Source of the DNA: an uncultured Bacteroidota bacterium | Lineage (GTDB): Bacteria; Bacteroidota; Bacteroidia; Chitinophagales; Chitinophagaceae | NCBI GenBank assembly: GCA_903929655.1 | Contig: CAIYVS010000090.1 | Span: 1 to 6,829, forward strand | Direction: 5' to 3' | DNA length: 6,829 bases | Position numbers and translations under genes: made by a program | Notes under the pieces: generated by a model | What the model saw: only the letters and a program-made list of their open reading frames with translations | What the model was told of the DNA's origin: nothing | Database searches by the model: none | In this document: one piece after another, positions 6,612 through 6,829 of the stretch | Numbering within the stretch: position 1 is the first letter of the stretch | Layout: each line of letters opens with the position of its first letter

Positions 6612-6670
6612 TAATATATTATTATGAAATGCAATTAAATGCGCAAGTGCCTAAATAATAATATATATTA
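6612..6670. repeat. AT-rich imperfect inverted repeat in the intergenic region
   Basis: TAATATATTATTA (6612-6624) and TAATAATATATATTA (6656-6670) are reverse complements except for two extra bases in the right arm. They enclose 31 bases that include GCATTT twice on the minus strand, 10 bp apart. The element lies between the winged-helix gene and the end of the right-hand gene, so it could be an operator region or a weak hairpin. Because it is almost pure A/T, part of the symmetry may be compositional. Confidence 0.4.
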
Positions 6671-6699
6671 ATGGCCCATCTTTTAGCAGCACTTATTTT

Positions 6700-6829
6700 T
6701 TACTTATTCATATCTACCAACCAGGTACCATTCTGTTTTATTAAGAGCAGCGTTTTATCTTTTGGTGTCTGTAGTTGTTTCGTCATTTGCAGTCTTACTC
6801 ATATTTTTTATTGGACTTCGCTATTTTTC
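6700..6829 (-). pseudogene. 3' end of a probable NTF2/DUF4878-like protein, apparently frameshifted; runs off the right edge
   Basis: On the minus strand, a reading frame from about 6798 to the TAA at 6700-6702 encodes 32 residues ending in TLLLIKQNGTWLVDMNK. A terminal pair of beta-strands with a G-x-W-x-V-D pattern resembles the C-termini of small Bacteroidota lipoproteins of the DUF4878/NTF2-like type. That family link is from memory and uncertain. Upstream in this frame are two stops (TGA at 6799-6801, TAA at 6808-6810). The next frame is open from the window edge down to a TAA at 6795-6797 and reads KIAKSNKKYE, which joins smoothly to VRLQMTKQLQ if one base is missing near 6797-6798. This suggests a real gene broken by a one-base deletion, or a sequencing error. 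The alternatives are a short stand-alone ORF from the ATG at 6786, or chance. Confidence 0.4.

Noticed and set aside
6429..6614. Plus-strand open frame of 61 codons opposite the winged-helix gene
   Set aside because: The minus-strand reading gives a coherent winged-helix protein, while the plus-strand translation has no supporting pattern or start context.
1..6829. CRISPR array, tRNA/rRNA, insertion sequence or attachment site
   Set aside because: No regularly spaced repeats, cloverleaf-like segment, transposase or terminal inverted repeats with target duplications were seen on either strand.

Overview
The window looks like chromosomal DNA from a Bacteroidota species, possibly a Chitinophaga-like member of the Sphingobacteriia/Chitinophagia. 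The grounds are moderate-to-low GC with AT-rich gaps, starts without clear Shine-Dalgarno sequences, two exact matches to the Bacteroidota -7 promoter element TAnnTTTG just upstream of genes, and protein sequences of Bacteroidota flavour. The assignment is inference; there is no rRNA or marker gene to confirm it.

Layout. Positions 1-166 hold no gene and end in a candidate promoter (143-150). Positions 167-538 encode an unrecognised 123-residue protein with a signal-peptide-like N-terminus. After a 74-bp AT-rich gap come three same-strand genes with gaps of only 3 and 8 bp: a TolC-family outer-membrane channel (613-2034), an RND inner-membrane permease (2038-5256) and a periplasmic adaptor lipoprotein (5265-6347). 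A small winged-helix-like regulator lies on the minus strand (6348-6578), with its stop codon directly touching the adaptor's stop codon. Positions 6579-6699 are an AT-rich intergenic region with a long imperfect inverted repeat. The right edge (6700-6829) carries what looks like the 3' end of a minus-strand gene, interrupted by an apparent one-base frameshift.

The three large genes together encode a complete tripartite efflux pump: the permease takes substrate from the inner membrane or periplasm using the proton gradient, the adaptor bridges, and the channel carries it across the outer membrane. The order channel-permease-adaptor is the reverse of the commoner adaptor-permease-channel. The substrate cannot be read from the sequence. 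The permease keeps one TM4 aspartate (D400) but has Gln at the AcrB D408 position and Ala at the AcrB K940 position, so its proton relay differs from classical drug exporters.

The efflux pump itself belongs to a well-known class. The less explained parts are the secreted small protein ahead of it, two matching inverted-repeat sites (484-505 and 595-613) around the pump's start, the abutting convergent regulator, and the broken gene at the right edge.
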